Below, one piece after another: positions 63,024-64,000 of a DNA stretch of 64,000 nucleotides. The stretch is from Brugia malayi. Lineage: Eukaryota; Nematoda; Chromadorea; Rhabditida; Onchocercidae. Position numbers and translations under genes: made by a program. The stretch lies in contig NW_025062476.1 in assembly GCF_000002995.4 (NCBI RefSeq), positions 8,678,501-8,742,500 on the forward strand, in the 5' to 3' direction. The notes beneath the pieces are model-generated. The model was not told where the DNA came from. It made no database searches and saw only the letters and a program-made list of their open reading frames with translations. How positions within the stretch are numbered: the stretch's first letter is position 1; each line of letters opens with the position of its first letter.

Positions 63024-64000
63024 AAATCCCCCTTTTCCCATCAAAGAATGCCCACCTTGCGAATTTTTCACAGTATTTTTGAAAAATTAATATTTAAGTA
63101 AATTTCAAAAATATCCCAGACTTAAAAATATTTTTTCTGCATAAGTCATATTTTGCTAACTTTTTTTGACAGATCACACTTTTAAGAGTTGCCGTTTCTC
63201 TTGGCTCTGGAAAAACTACTTAGTTTTGAACTTCTTGTTATAATACGTTAGCATTCATCATATTTAAGAATTAATAATAGTTAGATTAAATAAGGTTAAA
63301 TAATCCCGATAACTTCTGAACTTTTTCAAGGCTACACCGTTACAACGTATCTTTAGTGGGAGTTTCACGTCATATTTTGAGAATTTCTTTTAAGGACTAT
63401 TCAAGGAAATTTGTCACTATTATTACGCTGCCAATAATTTCATTTTTTTTACCATACTACGACTCAACTTTGTATGTTTTTTTACTGTCCTTGGCTATTA
63501 AACTATGTTTCTTCTTTTTCATAATTTGTTCCTCCTTTTACATCCGATGTTCCTAATGTATTTTCTTACAGCAGGCGTTCCTAATCTCTTATGGTGCAGT
63601 CTCTGAATTTTATCCCCTAAAAAATTATGTTATTTCATTATTTCACCATGCTTAAAACTACCGAAGGATGAAGATAAAATTGATTGAAATATGTCTGACA
63701 CACCGTCTCATGAAAATTTTATTCAATTTAACCACAACACATTACAAATATGCTTATAAGTTCGTAATATTTGCTTATGAATATGAGATGAGGAATACTA
63801 TTAATAAAAAATAGAAAAAAAGTAATCGAACTTAGCGATTGCTGGCGATGGTCGTATTTGGTTCTTGGTAAAACTATGCACTCTTGAATATAAGTGACAT
63901 TCTTATATAACAGTACACAAAAACAACGTGTGTGATCTACAATAAGCAGTTGACTTGCAAAGAGATCAATCTAACAAAGAGCTGTTGATCTCGTTTACAA
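63024..64000. other. Region downstream of ifb-1
   Basis: The ifb-1 3' UTR followed by AT-rich DNA to the window end. The nearest clear AATAAA on plus is at about 63803, far from the stop, so the true poly(A) signal is probably a variant hexamer that I could not assign. No further gene recognised. Confidence 0.6.

Overview
The window looks like nuclear DNA from a parasitic roundworm, most likely a filarial or other clade III (spirurid) nematode. It is AT-rich (about 30% GC by eye). The genes are split into many small exons with short 3' splice sites (TTTCAG or TTTTAG). Several start codons sit a few bases after an acceptor-like AG, as expected for spliced-leader trans-splicing. The gene set (cadherin, transthyretin-like protein, DM-domain factor, lamin-tailed cytoplasmic intermediate filament) is typical of nematodes. 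No rRNA, tRNA, CRISPR array, intact transposon or bacterial operon was seen. All gene models were assembled by hand from splice sites and reading phase, so exon edges may be off by a base or two.

Layout: (1) 82-10367, plus: the 3' half of a large transmembrane cadherin with cadherin repeats, EGF, laminin-G, EGF, laminin-G, a membrane segment and a cytoplasmic tail; it starts before the window and has two apparent reading-frame breaks. (2) about 16027-11244, minus: a zinc metallopeptidase of the fungal YIL108W type (Pfam 'Metallopep') with a HEVGHLFKIPH zinc motif. (3) 16567-18490, plus: a four-exon secreted transthyretin-like protein, divergent from gene 2. A ~223-bp segment is duplicated, one copy just upstream of its start and one in intron 1. 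(4) 23666-20203, minus: a membrane-anchored histidine acid phosphatase in 11 exons. (5) 31352-35053, plus: a DM-domain transcription factor, probably dmd-5. (6) 42211-35617, minus: VPS18, a HOPS/CORVET tethering subunit with a C-terminal RING. (7) 52528-63023, plus: the intermediate filament gene ifb-1, with two alternative first exons that splice in the same phase to exon 2.

These are unrelated single genes, not an operon. Large spaces flank the developmental regulator (7.7 kb before dmd-5) and the filament gene (10.3 kb before ifb-1 plus a 5.2-5.6 kb first intron) and probably hold regulatory DNA. I recall that dmd-5 and ifb-1 are close neighbours on C. elegans chromosome II; that would support the dmd-5 call and suggest old microsynteny.

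The best leads are: a GC-AG intron needed to assemble the acid phosphatase catalytic His-Asp; a second GC-AG intron in the metallopeptidase; a perfect 17-bp hairpin inside a cadherin EGF exon; the promoter/intron duplication in the transthyretin-like gene; the dual first exons of ifb-1 and its splice donor fused to a (TA)n array; and a lone G-quadruplex-capable tract downstream of the phosphatase gene. I did not find a convincing wholly new biological system.
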